From Solemya velum gill symbiont (GTDB lineage Bacteria > Pseudomonadota > Gammaproteobacteria > Chromatiales > Chromatiaceae): a stretch of 64,000 bases of DNA. The position numbers and the translations under genes are program-made. Positions 28,395 through 38,713 of this stretch are shown in pieces; position 1 is the first letter of the stretch, and each line of letters begins with the position of its first letter. The stretch is taken from the NCBI RefSeq assembly GCF_000787395.1, contig NZ_JRAA01000001.1, forward strand, positions 1,054,001 to 1,118,000, read 5' to 3'. The notes under the pieces are model-generated. The model made no database searches, had not been told where the DNA came from, and worked only from the letters and a program-made list of their open reading frames with translations.

Positions 28395-29039
28395 ATGCAG
28401 TTTGATACACCATTAACAATAGCGCTCTCCAAGGGCAGAATTTACAAGCAGACAATGCCGCTGCTGAAACATGCCGGTATTGAGCCACTGGATGATCCTG
28501 AGACCAGTCGCAAGCTGATTCTGGATACGAACCATGAGCAGGTGAAGCTGGTCATTATCCGTGCAACTGATGTACCTACCTACGTGCAGTGGGGTGCAGC
28601 AGATGTTGGCGTAGCAGGCAAGGATGTATTGTTGGAACATGGCGGTGAAGGCCTTTATGAACCACTCGACCTCGAGATTGCTCGCTGCCGCCTGATGGTT
28701 GCGGGCAGATACGGTGCCTCGCTTGAAGGCGACCCGTTGCGGATTGCGACAAAATACGTTCACTCGGCACGCGACTACTTTGCTGCGCGTGGACAGCAGG
28801 TTGATATCATCAAGCTCTATGGCTCAATGGAGCTTGCACCACTGGTTGGCCTTTCTGACCTGATTGTTGACCTGGTTGAATCCGGCAATACCCTCAAAGC
28901 AAATGGGCTTGAGCCGCTTGAGCATATTGCCGATATCAGTTCTCGCCTGGTAATTAACAAGGCGGCATGGAAAATGAAACACAACACCATTATGCAATTG
29001 ACCGATCTGCTGAAACAGGCAGTTGAGCAAAATCGCTGA
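28395..29039 (+). CDS. hisG: ATP phosphoribosyltransferase, short form
   Basis: First enzyme of histidine biosynthesis, condensing ATP and PRPP. At 214 residues it is the short HisG form, lacking the C-terminal regulatory domain. Motifs [38 protein letters not shown] (in parts) and [20 protein letters not shown], the PRPP site, are clear. Short forms normally need the HisRS-like partner HisZ for activity and histidine feedback; no hisZ is in this window, so it should be sought elsewhere. The murA-hisG-hisD-hisC order is tight, suggesting one transcript. Confidence 0.97.
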   Translation: MQFDTPLTIALSKGRIYKQTMPLLKHAGIEPLDDPETSRKLILDTNHEQVKLVIIRATDVPTYVQWGAADVGVAGKDVLLEHGGEGLYEPLDLEIARCRLMVAGRYGASLEGDPLRIATKYVHSARDYFAARGQQVDIIKLYGSMELAPLVGLSDLIVDLVESGNTLKANGLEPLEHIADISSRLVINKAAWKMKHNTIMQLTDLLKQAVEQNR

Positions 29040-29051
29040 CGGGGCACAGAT

Positions 29052-30359
29052 ATGGCAGCAATTAGACGACTCGATTCAAATAATGCGGGCTTTCAGGAAG
29101 AGCTGGAGGCACTGTTGGCATGGGACTCTGTTTCCAATGCAGAGGTAAACAGCATCGTAGACGAGATCATCGCTGGTATTCGCGAAGAGGGTGATGCCAG
29201 CCTGATTGAACTGACAGCGAAACTTGATCGCTGGCAGCCATCATCGGCTACTGACCTCGAAATTCCGCATCAGCGTATGCAACAGGCACTCGAGGCGATT
29301 CCGTCAGAACAGCGTGAAGCGCTGGAAAAGGCTGCTGAACGTATTCGCGCCTATGCAGAACACCAGAAAATGAACGACTGGAGCTACACTGAGGATGACG
29401 GCACACTGCTGGGTCAGCAGGTGACGCCACTCGATCGTGTTGGTCTCTATGTCCCAGGCGGCAAGGCAGCCTATCCCTCGTCAGTATTGATGAATGCAGT
29501 GCCAGCCAAGGTTGCCGGTGTCGGGGAGCTGATCATGGTCGTTCCGACACCTGACGGCGAACTGAATGAACTGGTACTCGCAGCAGCAGCTGTCTCCGGT
29601 GTTGACCGGGCATTCGCGATTGGTGGTGCGCAGGCAGTTGCTGCACTGGCTTATGGCACCGAGACAATACCGGGTGTCGACAAGGTTGTTGGTCCGGGAA
29701 ATATATTCGTTGCCACCGCAAAACGTGCCGTGTTCGGCCAGGTTGGCATCGACATGGTTGCCGGACCCTCAGAAATTCTCGTTGTCTGTGATGGCAAAAC
29801 CGATCCGGAATGGATCGCCATGGACCTCTTTTCCCAAGCTGAACATGACGAGGATGCACAGTCGATTCTCGTCTCTTCTGATGGTGATTTTCTCGATCAG
29901 GTTGCAGCCGCAATCGAAAAGCTGCTGCCGACCATGGAGCGTAGTGACATGATCACCACGGCACTTGAGGCGCGTGGTGCCCTGATCAAAACGAGTGACA
30001 TGGAGGAGGCTGTTGAGGTCGCAAACTTTATTGCGCCGGAACACCTTGAGCTTTCTGTAGAAGATCCGCTGACAATGGCAAAATCGATTCGTCATGCGGG
30101 AGCGATTTTCATGGGGCGCTACACTTCCGAGCCGCTCGGCGACTATTGTGCCGGACCCAATCACGTCTTGCCGACTTCGCGTACTGCACGCTTCTCATCG
30201 CCACTTGGTGTTTATGATTTCCAGAAGCGCTCAAGCCTAATCATGGTGTCACCGGATGGTGCAGACACACTTGGACAAGTTGCCTCTGTCCTTGCTCGCG
30301 GCGAAGGACTGACTGCCCACGCAAGAAGTGCAGAGTATCGCCTCAAGGTTAAGAAGTGA
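29052..30359 (+). CDS. hisD: Histidinol dehydrogenase
   Basis: Zinc enzyme performing the last two oxidations of histidine biosynthesis, from histidinol to histidine. Recognised by [77 protein letters not shown] (zinc ligands Gln/His), IAPEHLEL and [14 protein letters not shown]. The 435-residue length is normal. It lies 12 bp after hisG and overlaps hisC by four bases. Confidence 0.98.
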   Translation: MAAIRRLDSNNAGFQEELEALLAWDSVSNAEVNSIVDEIIAGIREEGDASLIELTAKLDRWQPSSATDLEIPHQRMQQALEAIPSEQREALEKAAERIRAYAEHQKMNDWSYTEDDGTLLGQQVTPLDRVGLYVPGGKAAYPSSVLMNAVPAKVAGVGELIMVVPTPDGELNELVLAAAAVSGVDRAFAIGGAQAVAALAYGTETIPGVDKVVGPGNIFVATAKRAVFGQVGIDMVAGPSEILVVCDGKTDPEWIAMDLFSQAEHDEDAQSILVSSDGDFLDQVAAAIEKLLPTMERSDMITTALEARGALIKTSDMEEAVEVANFIAPEHLELSVEDPLTMAKSIRHAGAIFMGRYTSEPLGDYCAGPNHVLPTSRTARFSSPLGVYDFQKRSSLIMVSPDGADTLGQVASVLARGEGLTAHARSAEYRLKVKK

Positions 30360-31453
30360 GTGAGATTGAAAAGCGAATCCGGCAATGGATTCGCCCCGAG
30401 GTCCAGGCGATCAACGCCTATCATGTTCCGCTCTCTGAAGGGCTGATCAAGCTCGACGCAATGGAAAATCCCTACACCTGGCCAGAAACAATGCGAGATG
30501 AGTGGGCAGCGCTGATTCGTGAAACGGATGTTAACCGTTACCCGGATCCGCAGGCTGCGACACTGACACAGGCATTGCGCGAGGCCATGCAGATACCTGG
30601 TGATGCGGGCGTGTTGCTGGGTAACGGTTCTGATGAAATCATCCAGATGCTTGCCCTTGCCCTTGCCCTGGGTGGAGAGCAGCGCGTCATTCTTTCTGTT
30701 GAGCCAAGCTTTGTCATGTACCGCATGATTGCCGAGTTCTCCGGCTTGCGTTATGTCGGCGTGCCACTCGATGCAGATGATTTTTCACTACAGCCGGAAG
30801 TGCTGCTGGCGGAAATCGCCCAACACCAGCCGGCCGTGGTTTATCTTGCTTACCCGAACAACCCTACCGGCAACCTGTTCGATATTGATGTCATCGAAAA
30901 AGTGATTGCAGTTGCGCCCGGCCTGGTTGTGATTGACGAGGCCTATTCTCCCTTCACCTATGCCAGCTTCATGCAACGAGTTGGCGATTACGACAATCTG
31001 GTTGTTATGCGTACAGTCTCGAAGATGGGGCTTGCCGGTTTACGTCTCGGCCTGCTTGCAGGACCCGCTGAATGGATCGAACAGATCGACAAGACGCGGC
31101 TGCCATACAATATCAACCGTCTTACCCAGGTCAGCGCCAGCTTTGCGCTGAAACACAAACAGCTCTTCGATGAGCAGACAAACAGGCTGCGGGTGGAACG
31201 TGAGTCATTGCTTGCTGAGCTGGCATCGATTCCAGCTGTAAAAGTCTTTCCAAGCGAGGCAAACTTTATCCTTATAAGGCTTGAGCAGGGTGATGCATCG
31301 GAGACCTTTGATGCCATTCGAGCACAAGGTGTACTGATAAAAAACCTGTCGAACTCACACCCCTTGCTTGCAAACTGTTTGCGCGTTACTGTCGGTACAC
31401 AAGAAGAGAACGCAGCATTTCTTACTGCGTTCAGGAGAGTTTACCAGCCATAA
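30356..31453 (+). CDS. hisC: Histidinol-phosphate aminotransferase
   Basis: PLP-dependent class I/II aminotransferase of the histidine pathway. The start is a GTG at 30356 overlapping the hisD stop (GTGA), giving [16 protein letters not shown]. Signatures include [47 protein letters not shown] and the PLP lysine in [14 protein letters not shown]. The length is 365. The order hisGDC followed by a lipoprotein-type gene ends this operon. Confidence 0.97.
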   Translation: MSEIEKRIRQWIRPEVQAINAYHVPLSEGLIKLDAMENPYTWPETMRDEWAALIRETDVNRYPDPQAATLTQALREAMQIPGDAGVLLGNGSDEIIQMLALALALGGEQRVILSVEPSFVMYRMIAEFSGLRYVGVPLDADDFSLQPEVLLAEIAQHQPAVVYLAYPNNPTGNLFDIDVIEKVIAVAPGLVVIDEAYSPFTYASFMQRVGDYDNLVVMRTVSKMGLAGLRLGLLAGPAEWIEQIDKTRLPYNINRLTQVSASFALKHKQLFDEQTNRLRVERESLLAELASIPAVKVFPSEANFILIRLEQGDASETFDAIRAQGVLIKNLSNSHPLLANCLRVTVGTQEENAAFLTAFRRVYQP

Positions 31454-31466
31454 AAAGGAGTTTGGG

Positions 31467-32323
31467 ATGAGACGTTACCTTATGCAGTATGGATCGCTGC
31501 TTGTTATTTTTCTTTTTGTACTCGCCGGTTGCGGCTCGCCGACACTCAGGTCCGCAGGATCACAGACGAATGTCGCACCTGCCCTGTGGCAGGTCACCTC
31601 AGGTGCATCTGATGTTTACCTGTTCGGTTCCTTCCATTCACTCCCTTCAAGTATCAAGTGGTATGGCGGTCCTATTGCTGATGCCTTTGAGGCTGCTAGT
31701 GAACTGGTCGTTGAGAGTGTCGATTCCCCCGAGGAGGCGCGCAATGCTTTGCTGTTGCTCGAGAGCAAGGCGTTGTTGCCGGATGGCAAGACGCTGGATG
31801 AATATGTTGACGAAGAGACTTTCACAGAGCTGATGGAGAGTGCCGACAAGCTGGGACTCAGCAGGTGGCGTGTATCGCGTTCGCAGCCCTGGTTCCTGTC
31901 AATCATGTTCGCTTATGAAGGCATGTCTCAAGTCGGCATTCACAAGGAGTACGGGGTCGACAGCCTGCTTGAACAAACTGCGGCCCAGCGTCGGATGAAA
32001 ATTTCCGGTCTCGAAACTGCAGCCGAAGCACTGGATACACTCGCTAGCCAGCCGCTCAAGATACAGGTCAGGCGTTTGCAGGAGAAGCTCAGGGAGAAAC
32101 AGCCACAAGTATCGCCCTTGGCCAGCCTGTTTCAAGCCTGGGCGTACGGCGATGAGAAGGGGCTCGCGCGCCTGATGCGCAAAGAGATGACCCACGTGTA
32201 GAAAAGCATATTGCATCACCGGGTAAGACCATGATCGTGGTAGGTGCTGCACACCTGGTTGGTGAACAGAGCCTGGTAGCAATGCTTAAATCGAAGGGCT
32301 ACGCAGTCAGCCGCATACAGTAA
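31467..32323 (+). pseudogene. TraB/GumN-family lipoprotein, C-terminus deleted and frameshifted
   Basis: TraB/GumN-like (PF01963-type) protein of unknown biochemical role. The start at 31467 has AAAAGGAG upstream and gives a lipoprotein signal (LLVIFLFVLAGC). The family opening APALWQVTSGASDVYLFGSF, HSLPSSIKW and the YGVDSLLEQTA block are intact. The frame stops at 32199-32201 after RKEMTHV, giving 244 residues. In the +1 frame, immediately downstream (32204-32323), the conserved family ending is readable: TMIVVGAAHLVGEQSLVAML then KSKGYAVSRIQ and a stop. The segment normally joining them, with the RNxxW motif, is missing, so a small deletion with a frameshift has occurred. The truncated protein may still be made, but it lacks the conserved GAAHLVG region. 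Confidence 0.8.
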
Positions 32324-32350
32324 ATCACCCCACCACTCTATAAGCCATTT

Positions 32351-32430
32351 TCGTCACCCCGGGCCTGACCCGGGGCCCATCAAGAACAGAGCACATGCTA
32401 ATGGACGTTGGCCCAAGGCCGGCATGACGA
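32351..32430. repeat. Dispersed intergenic palindromic repeat, copy 1
   Basis: An 80-bp segment bounded by TCGTCA and TGACGA, with CCCCGGGCCTGACCCGGGG forming a hairpin near the left end and GGCCGGCATGACG at the right. A segment with the same architecture occurs at 59959-60034 (CGTCATCCCGG ... GGGGATGACG). These look like two members of a family of short intergenic repeats. Confidence 0.6.
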
Positions 32431-32432
32431 GT

Positions 32433-33500
32433 TTATTTTCCATCCGCCAGTGAGGCAGAGTCAGCAGGAAAGATCACCAGGTGATCAATTTCAAGTGCAA
32501 TGCCCAGCTTCTCTCCAATGGCATGGTCATGGTGGGAGTGCACAAGTGAGAGCAACTCGGTGCCACTGCCAAGCTGCAGTGTGTAGAGGTAGTTGGCACC
32601 ACGGAAAACCTTCTCTGTTATCAGTGCCTTTCTGGGGCTGCAGTCGTCGTGAAGAATATCATCCGGGCGTACCAGTACACGTACCTTACTGCCAGGTTTG
32701 CAGCCTTCAGGCAGCTCCCCTTCGAGTGTTGTCAACTCGGTTTCGACCTGCATGGCATCATTGACCACACCATCGACAAAGACGCCCTGACCGATGAAAT
32801 CCGCAACAAATTCGCATGCGGGTTCATGGTAGAGGTTATAGCTCGTATCAAACTGGAGGATAATTCCCTCGGAGATGACCGCGATACTATCAGCCATGGC
32901 GAAAGCTTCATGCTGATCGTGGGTGACGAGAATCGCGGTGATATTTTCACGCTTGAGTATATCCCGCACTTCAGCTGCCAGGGCTTCGCGCAGGTCCGCA
33001 TCCATGCTGGAAAAGGGTTCATCCATGAGCAGGAGCTTCGGGCGTGGTGCTAGTGCGCGCGCCAGTGCAATACGCTGCTGCTGGCCTCCTGAGAGTTCAT
33101 GCGGGTAGCGTGAACCGTGGCCGGGCAGGCCGATCAGTTCCAGCAGTTCAGTAACACGCCGTTTTTTGTCGTTACCCTCGAAGTGGCGGATACCAAAGGC
33201 GATATTGTCGAAAATGCTGAGATGTGGAAACAGCGCAAAATCCTGGAACACCATGCCGATCTGCCGGTGCTCAGGAGGGGTGGTGTGAGTCGGCGTACTG
33301 ACACTGTTGCCGTCAATCGAGATGCGTCCATTTTTCAGTGGTTCGAAACCGGCAATGGCCCGCAGCAGGGTTGTTTTGCCGCAGCCGCTTGGGCCGAGCA
33401 GGCAGCCGATCTCACCTTCACCAAGAGCCAGGTCAACCTTGTTGACAACAATGGTTCCGTTATAGCCAATCGAGGCTTGTTCTATAGTCAGGCAGCTCAC
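32433..33500 (-). CDS. fbpC: Iron(III) ABC transporter ATP-binding protein
   Basis: ATPase of a ferric-ion importer. Walker A GPSGCGKTT, the Q-loop FQDFALFPHLSIFDNIAFG, signature LSGGQQQRIALARALAP and Walker B LLLMDEPFSSMD are intact. A C-terminal TOBE-like regulatory domain follows (VRVLVRPDDILHDD). The 355-residue length is typical of the FbpC/AfuC group. It overlaps the permease gene by four bases, forming part of a three-gene fbpABC unit read leftwards. Confidence 0.93.
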   Translation of the reverse strand: MSCLTIEQASIGYNGTIVVNKVDLALGEGEIGCLLGPSGCGKTTLLRAIAGFEPLKNGRISIDGNSVSTPTHTTPPEHRQIGMVFQDFALFPHLSIFDNIAFGIRHFEGNDKKRRVTELLELIGLPGHGSRYPHELSGGQQQRIALARALAPRPKLLLMDEPFSSMDADLREALAAEVRDILKRENITAILVTHDQHEAFAMADSIAVISEGIILQFDTSYNLYHEPACEFVADFIGQGVFVDGVVNDAMQVETELTTLEGELPEGCKPGSKVRVLVRPDDILHDDCSPRKALITEKVFRGANYLYTLQLGSGTELLSLVHSHHDHAIGEKLGIALEIDHLVIFPADSASLADGK

Positions 33501-35179
33501 TCTTGTACTCCTCCTGCTCGCGAACGGCTGATGATTCTGCTGAGCATGATCACCGGAATGATACCGGCAGCGACGATCATCAGGGCAGGGGCACCTGCAT
33601 CGGCAAGGCGCTCGTCAGATGCCATTTCGTAAGCGCGTACGGCAAGGGTGTTGAAATTAAATGGACGTAGTATCAGGGTTGCCGGGAGCTCCTTGAGTAC
33701 GTCAACGAAGACCAGCAGCAGGGCCGTGACCACGGTGCCCTTCATCAAGGGCAGGTGAATCCGAGCAAGTACTCCTGTGGGTGACAGGCCGAGCGAGCGC
33801 CCGGCATCATCCATTGAGAACTTGATCTTTCCCAGTCCCGACTCAATTGCCTGGATCGATACGGAGAGAAAGCGCACTGTGTAAGCAAATACCAGGGCAA
33901 ACAGGGTGCCGGAGAGAAGCAGCCCTGTCGAGATGTTGAATTGTTCGCGCATCCATGCATCGATGCTGTTGTCCAGCCACGCGAAAGGTAGCAGCACGCC
34001 AACGGCAATAACGGTACCGGGAACTGCATAGCCCATTGATGCGATGCGTACGCCGGTGTTGCTGAGCAGATTGCCCTGCAGACGTTTTCCGTATGCCAGC
34101 AGCAGCGCCAGGAGTACGGCAACCACAGCAGAGATACCGGCGAGCATCACGCTGTTCCATGCCAGCAGGGCGAATGACCAGTTGATGGTTTCAGTGGCAG
34201 TGTTAATAGCCCAGTAGAGCAGTTGCCCGGCAGGAATGATAAAGCCGAACAGGACGGGCGACAGGCATGCAATAAATGCAAGCCATGCACGCTTTCCGTG
34301 CAGTTGGTAACGGCGAATCTCCGAGTACCTGTTACTGGTATGGTGGAAGCGCGCACGCTTGCGTGACCAGCGCTCCATGATTACCAGCAGGAAAACGAAA
34401 CCGAGCAGTGTGGCTGAAAGCTGTGCAGCAGTGGCGCTGTCACCGAGGCCGAACCAGGTACGGAAAATACCGGTAGTAAAGGTGCTGACACCGAAATACT
34501 GCACTGTGCCATAGTCTGCGAGCGTCTCCATCAGCGCAAGAGAGAGGCCGGTAACGATCGCAGGTCTTGCCAGCGGCAGCGCGACACGTGTAAAGCTGCG
34601 AAACGGCGTGTTTCCGAGTGTGCGACTAACCTCCAGAACGCAAATCGACTGTTCGAGAAAAGCGGCACGTGTCAGCATGTAGACATAGGGATAGAGCACT
34701 AGTGACAACATCACCATGGCGCCACCGAGCGAACGTACTTCCGGGAACCAGTAGTCACCGTATGACCAGTCAAACCATGCGCGCATTGCACCCTGCACTG
34801 GGCCTTCGAAGTCGAGCAGCCCGGTATAGGTGTAGGCGATAATGTATGCCGGGATGGCGAGTGGCAGAAGGAGTGCCCAGGTTAGCCAGCGCCGACCGGG
34901 AAATTCACACATGCTGGTTAGCCACGCAGTGATAACACCAATACTCAGTACACCAACCGAGACACCGACCATCAACAGCAGGGAGTTGCTCACATATTCA
35001 GCGAGCAGGTTATCGACAAGATGTTGCCAGTTTTCGCTAGCGGGCAGAAACACGAAGCTTGCGATGACCAGCACAGGCAGAGCCATCAGGAAGGCGATGC
35101 CAATGATACCGAGGTTCCACAGGTTGATCAGGGACCTGGGGAACCAGTAGAGATTGGACGGTATCGAAAGCGTTGGCAT
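33497..35179 (-). CDS. fbpB: Iron(III) ABC transporter permease
   Basis: Inner-membrane permease of the ferric transporter. The 560 residues form two homologous halves of about six helices each; EAA-loop-like sequences are seen in both (VSRTLGNTPFRSFTRVALPL in the first and DDAGRSLGLSPTGVLARIHL in the second). A basic linker (KRARFHHTSNRYSEIRRY) joins the halves. This fused two-domain form is typical for FbpB/SfuB. It lies 80 bp after fbpA; the gap contains an imperfect hairpin around AGCAC/GTGCT that may reduce downstream expression. Confidence 0.93.
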   Translation of the reverse strand: MPTLSIPSNLYWFPRSLINLWNLGIIGIAFLMALPVLVIASFVFLPASENWQHLVDNLLAEYVSNSLLLMVGVSVGVLSIGVITAWLTSMCEFPGRRWLTWALLLPLAIPAYIIAYTYTGLLDFEGPVQGAMRAWFDWSYGDYWFPEVRSLGGAMVMLSLVLYPYVYMLTRAAFLEQSICVLEVSRTLGNTPFRSFTRVALPLARPAIVTGLSLALMETLADYGTVQYFGVSTFTTGIFRTWFGLGDSATAAQLSATLLGFVFLLVIMERWSRKRARFHHTSNRYSEIRRYQLHGKRAWLAFIACLSPVLFGFIIPAGQLLYWAINTATETINWSFALLAWNSVMLAGISAVVAVLLALLLAYGKRLQGNLLSNTGVRIASMGYAVPGTVIAVGVLLPFAWLDNSIDAWMREQFNISTGLLLSGTLFALVFAYTVRFLSVSIQAIESGLGKIKFSMDDAGRSLGLSPTGVLARIHLPLMKGTVVTALLLVFVDVLKELPATLILRPFNFNTLAVRAYEMASDERLADAGAPALMIVAAGIIPVIMLSRIISRSRAGGVQE

Positions 35180-35258
35180 GGCTGGAGAATATTATCAGAT
35201 AAAGGCGCGTTGCATCCGGGTGCTCACCGCTTGCAGCACGCCCTTGTCAGCGTTTTGA

Positions 35259-36281
35259 TTAACGCCAGCCAGCGCGATCCATCAACCGCACAGCATCAGC
35301 ATTGAGTTCGCCAAGCCTGGCCAGGCTGAGGTTATCAGGCTTGAAGTCGCCCCATGATTTCAGAATCTCGCTCGTACCCGCGCCTTCGACAACCGGGTAT
35401 TCATTATTGGCTTCTGCGTACCACAGTTGGGATTCAGGGCTGACAAGAAACTCGATCAACTTGATCGCATTCTCCCTGTTAGTAGCGGCCTTGGTGACAC
35501 CCACACCGGAGACATTGACATGGGTGCCGCGCCCATCCTGGTTGGGCCAGAAGATGGCAACTGAATTGGCTGCCTTGATCTGTGCATCATCGCCCGAGAT
35601 GAGCATGCCGCCATAGTAGTAGGTGTTTGCAATGGCGATATCGCACTGGCCTGCTGCAGCCGCCTTGATTTGGTCACGGTCTCCGCCCTTGGGCGGACGT
35701 GCAAAATTGCCCACAAATGCGTCAGCCCACTGCTGTGTTGCTTCCGCGCCATTATGGGCAATCATCGAGGCAACCAGTGACTGGTTGTAGATATTGTTCG
35801 AGGAACGAATGCAGATACGTCCTTTCCACTTCTTGTCGGTAAGTGCCTCGTAGGTGGAGAGCTCTTCCGGTTTGACGCGATCCTTGGCATAGAAAATCGG
35901 GCGCGCCCGGACCGACAATCCGAACCAGTAGCCCTCCGGATTGCGCAGGTGTGGCGGAACGACCGTATTGAGCTTTTCTGATTTGACCTGCTGCAGCAGG
36001 CCGGCGCTATGTGCACGATGCAGTCTGCCGGAATCGGTGGTAATCAGCAGATCGGCGGGTGAGTTGGCGCCTTCAGACTGGAGACGTTTGAGCAGGGCAT
36101 CCGCCTTGCCGGTGACCAGGTTGACCTTGATGCCGGTCTCCCGGGTGAATTGATCGAGAAGCGGCTTGATCAGCGCCTCTTTGCGTGCAGAGTAGAGGTT
36201 AGCTTCTTCGCTGGCAGCCATGCTAGCGTTGCTGCCAAACAGCAGGATGACGACAGCAAAGAGTGCCTTGGTTATATTCAT
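35259..36281 (-). CDS. fbpA: Iron(III)-binding periplasmic protein
   Basis: Periplasmic ferric-binding protein feeding the FbpBC transporter. A signal peptide (MNITKALFAVVILLFGSNASMAA) precedes NLYSARKEALIKPLLDQF, the usual FbpA/FutA start. The paired tyrosines that hold iron are visible in IANTYYYGGML, and other family blocks are SPADLLITTDSGRLHRA and RICIRSSNNIYNQSLVASM. The length is 340. A Fur-like box lies about 50 bp upstream of the start, consistent with iron-repressed expression. Confidence 0.94.
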   Translation of the reverse strand: MNITKALFAVVILLFGSNASMAASEEANLYSARKEALIKPLLDQFTRETGIKVNLVTGKADALLKRLQSEGANSPADLLITTDSGRLHRAHSAGLLQQVKSEKLNTVVPPHLRNPEGYWFGLSVRARPIFYAKDRVKPEELSTYEALTDKKWKGRICIRSSNNIYNQSLVASMIAHNGAEATQQWADAFVGNFARPPKGGDRDQIKAAAAGQCDIAIANTYYYGGMLISGDDAQIKAANSVAIFWPNQDGRGTHVNVSGVGVTKAATNRENAIKLIEFLVSPESQLWYAEANNEYPVVEGAGTSEILKSWGDFKPDNLSLARLGELNADAVRLMDRAGWR

Positions 36282-36331
36282 GTTCGATGTTTCCCGGAGT
36301 AGTTTGTAAACTCAACGAAAATCATCTTACT

Positions 36332-36350
36332 GCAAATGAGAATGATTCGC
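36332..36350. promoter_or_regulatory. Fur-like box upstream of fbpA
   Basis: GCAAATGAGAATGATTCGC matches 13 of the 19 positions of the classical Fur consensus, and the following AATAGTAATCAT adds a partial overlapping unit. It lies in the 108 bp between fbpA and purU, about 50 bp upstream of fbpA. Confidence 0.6.
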
Positions 36351-36389
36351 AATAGTAATCATGTGGCAATATTACCTGCTATAGACTGA

Positions 36390-37253
36390 TCAGAAAACGA
36401 TTGTTCTATTCCGATAGGCGAGAACTCGGTGCTGCAGGTGTTGCCAAATGGCACGTGCGAGAACGATTTTCTCTAGATCACGTCCCTTGCGAACCAGGTC
36501 GTCGATCGAGTGTTCATGGCTGACACGCACCACGTCCTGTTCGATGATGGGGCCTGCATCAAGATCGGCAGTCACATAGTGGCTGGTTGCACCGATAATC
36601 TTGACGCCACGTTCGTAGGCGGCGTGGTAGGGGCGTGCGCCTGCAAAGGCTGGCAGGAACGAGTGGTGAATATTGATGACCTTGTGTGGCCAGGCTGACA
36701 CGAAATCCTCACTGAGAATCTGCATGTAGCGTGCCAGCACAACGAAATCAACGCCATAGTGCTGCAGTAATTCGAGCTGTTTCTGCTCCTGCTGGGCCTT
36801 GTTTTCCTTATTTACCGGCAGGCAATGAAAATCGATACCAAGACGTTCAACCGCGGGTCTGAGAGTTTCGTGATTACTGATGACCAATGGAATTTCGACG
36901 CGCCATTCGCCAGTCTCGTAACGTGCAAGAATGTCGTAAAAACAGTGTGAGTGCTGTGAAACGAACAGTGCCATGCGCTGTACGTGGTCAGTGAATTCAA
37001 GTGACCACTCCATCTGCATCTCTCTGCCTAATGCATCTGCAAAAGCGGCATCGATATCTTCTCGTTCCAGGTCGAACTGGTCGAGTGACCAGGCCACGCG
37101 CATGAAAAACATACCCTGTTCTGGATCAACATACTGATCGAGCGCAGTGACATTGCCGCCGTGACGGAAAATAAAATCGGTCACTGCACGTACGATACCG
37201 CGCTGGTCTGGGCAGTGGATGAGCAGAATGGCGCTGTTGAGATGGTCTGTCAT
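36390..37253 (-). CDS. purU: Formyltetrahydrofolate deformylase
   Basis: Cytoplasmic hydrolase releasing formate from 10-formyl-THF, supplying formate for purine synthesis and balancing one-carbon units. An N-terminal ACT domain (ILLIHCPDQRGIVRAVTDFI) is followed by the formyltransferase-like catalytic domain with VISNHETLRP, VNIHHSFLPAF-like VINIHHSFLPAFAGARPYH and the catalytic Asp region TADLDAGPIIEQD. The 287-residue length is typical. It follows pyrE by three bases, so both are probably cotranscribed. Confidence 0.96.
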   Translation of the reverse strand: MTDHLNSAILLIHCPDQRGIVRAVTDFIFRHGGNVTALDQYVDPEQGMFFMRVAWSLDQFDLEREDIDAAFADALGREMQMEWSLEFTDHVQRMALFVSQHSHCFYDILARYETGEWRVEIPLVISNHETLRPAVERLGIDFHCLPVNKENKAQQEQKQLELLQHYGVDFVVLARYMQILSEDFVSAWPHKVINIHHSFLPAFAGARPYHAAYERGVKIIGATSHYVTADLDAGPIIEQDVVRVSHEHSIDDLVRKGRDLEKIVLARAIWQHLQHRVLAYRNRTIVF

Positions 37254-37256
37254 GGA

Positions 37257-37898
37257 TTACACGCCATACTCTTCAGAATAGGCGACAATCGGTTTCAGCC
37301 ATTTATTGTATTCAGGCATCTCTTCGACGAAAGTAATCAAGTCTTCAAGATGAGCGATCGCACTGACAGGAATACCGATATCAGATTCAACTTCCTGAAC
37401 GGCTGATGTCTCACCCTGGCCGCGTTCCTGGCGGTCGAGAGCGATCACAACACCGGCAGGTTCTGCATTCTGTTCGCGAATGATGTCGACCGATTCACGT
37501 ACGGAGGTGCCAGCAGAGATGACATCATCAATGATGAGAACACGCCCTTCCAGAGGGTGACCGACGATAATACCGCCTTCGCCATGGTCTTTTGCCTCTT
37601 TACGATTGAAGGCGTAAGCGACGTCGATATCATGGTTGTCTGCAAGTGCGGCAACGGTAACAGCTGCCAACGGAATGCCTTTGTATGCCGGGCCGTAGAG
37701 CACGTCAAACTGGATATCGCTGTCAACGATCGTCTGTGCGTAGTAACGCCCGAGTTCGGCAAGGCTGAGGCCGGTGTTGAAGAGCCCGGTGTTGAAAAAG
37801 TAGGGGCTCAGACGGCCTGATTTCAGGGTGAATTCACCAAAGCGAAGAACCTCTTTGTCGAGGGCAAATTTGAGAAAGCTGCGCTGATAATCTTGCAT
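37257..37898 (-). CDS. pyrE: Orotate phosphoribosyltransferase
   Basis: Transfers ribose-5-phosphate from PRPP to orotate in pyrimidine synthesis. The PRPP-binding motif [13 protein letters not shown] is intact, and [11 protein letters not shown] and [16 protein letters not shown] are typical. At 213 residues it equals the E. coli enzyme. The next enzyme upstream in the pathway (pyrD) lies about 23 kb away in this window. pyrE and purU form a short nucleotide/one-carbon operon. Confidence 0.97.
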   Translation of the reverse strand: MQDYQRSFLKFALDKEVLRFGEFTLKSGRLSPYFFNTGLFNTGLSLAELGRYYAQTIVDSDIQFDVLYGPAYKGIPLAAVTVAALADNHDIDVAYAFNRKEAKDHGEGGIIVGHPLEGRVLIIDDVISAGTSVRESVDIIREQNAEPAGVVIALDRQERGQGETSAVQEVESDIGIPVSAIAHLEDLITFVEEMPEYNKWLKPIVAYSEEYGV

Positions 37899-37994
37899 TT
37901 TCTTTACAGTTTGTGTGCGAATAGCGCATTGTCGGGCGATGAGGGCCTGTAATCAAGTAGAATGTGACAATTCATTAACTGCTTTGTTTGATTT

Positions 37995-38648
37995 ATGTCC
38001 CCACGCGTTCCTTTCAGTACCAGGCCTGGCCGTCACGAGCGGCACTTCATGCGCAAACTGGATAACCCGATGTTTCCAAGGCCGATTCTCGATTACGAGG
38101 ATGATGCCCTGCTGGATGCCCAGCGCCAGGATCACGAGGAGTTGCTGGAATTTATCACCGCACTGCGCAAGCTGATTGAGTCTGTCATCAACCTCAAGCC
38201 AAACGAGGAGTCACAACGTATTCTCGATCTCAAGGGAGAATTCGACAAGGCGTATGAAAAGGCCTGCACGCTGGCGGATGACCAGGCGGGTAACAAGTCA
38301 GCCATCTCAGAAATGATCAATGTCATCATGCAGGTGATTCGCAGGTCGGCCGGGGATGACCTGATGGCGCTTAAGGAGTTTGCAGACGAGGAACTCGCCA
38401 GGAGCAACCATTTTCGCCTGTGTGAACATGCGCTGGTTGCAGACCTGCTGGATCCCGATTCCCTGATTCTCGAAGATGAACTGGTTGCCGTGTTACTGGG
38501 CGCGCCCGAAGATGAATTCACTTCAGCGCTTGAGTTGTTCGATGACGAACAGCGAGCAGAGTTGGTAAAGCAGGCAGGGACTGCCATTTCCCGTTTTGAT
38601 TCACCGGATTCAGATTGGCTGCAGCGTATAGAACAGATGGGAGTGTAA
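37995..38648 (+). CDS. Hypothetical helical protein
   Basis: Not recognised. The product is soluble, acidic and almost entirely helical, with no signal peptide: DAQRQDHEELLEFITALRKL, ILDLKGEFDKAYEKACTLAD, and a C-terminal half LFDDEQRAELVKQAGTAI. The first Met at 37995 gives 217 residues but has no ribosome site; Met at 38049 (MRKLDNPMF) gives 199 and is an equally possible start. The gene is flanked by divergent pyrE and a repeat-rich gap, and its codon use resembles its neighbours. No membrane or metal motif is visible. Confidence 0.6.
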   Translation: MSPRVPFSTRPGRHERHFMRKLDNPMFPRPILDYEDDALLDAQRQDHEELLEFITALRKLIESVINLKPNEESQRILDLKGEFDKAYEKACTLADDQAGNKSAISEMINVIMQVIRRSAGDDLMALKEFADEELARSNHFRLCEHALVADLLDPDSLILEDELVAVLLGAPEDEFTSALELFDDEQRAELVKQAGTAISRFDSPDSDWLQRIEQMGV

Positions 38649-38713
38649 GTACGGGTATCGCCCCGGCCGGAACGGTTCCTTACGGTTCCCGGCATTTCCG
38701 CCATCCTTGGCGG

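Noticed and set aside
37915-38175. 86-residue frame starting upstream of the unknown gene at 37995
   Set aside because: It overlaps a longer frame with better codon use and no conserved feature supports it.
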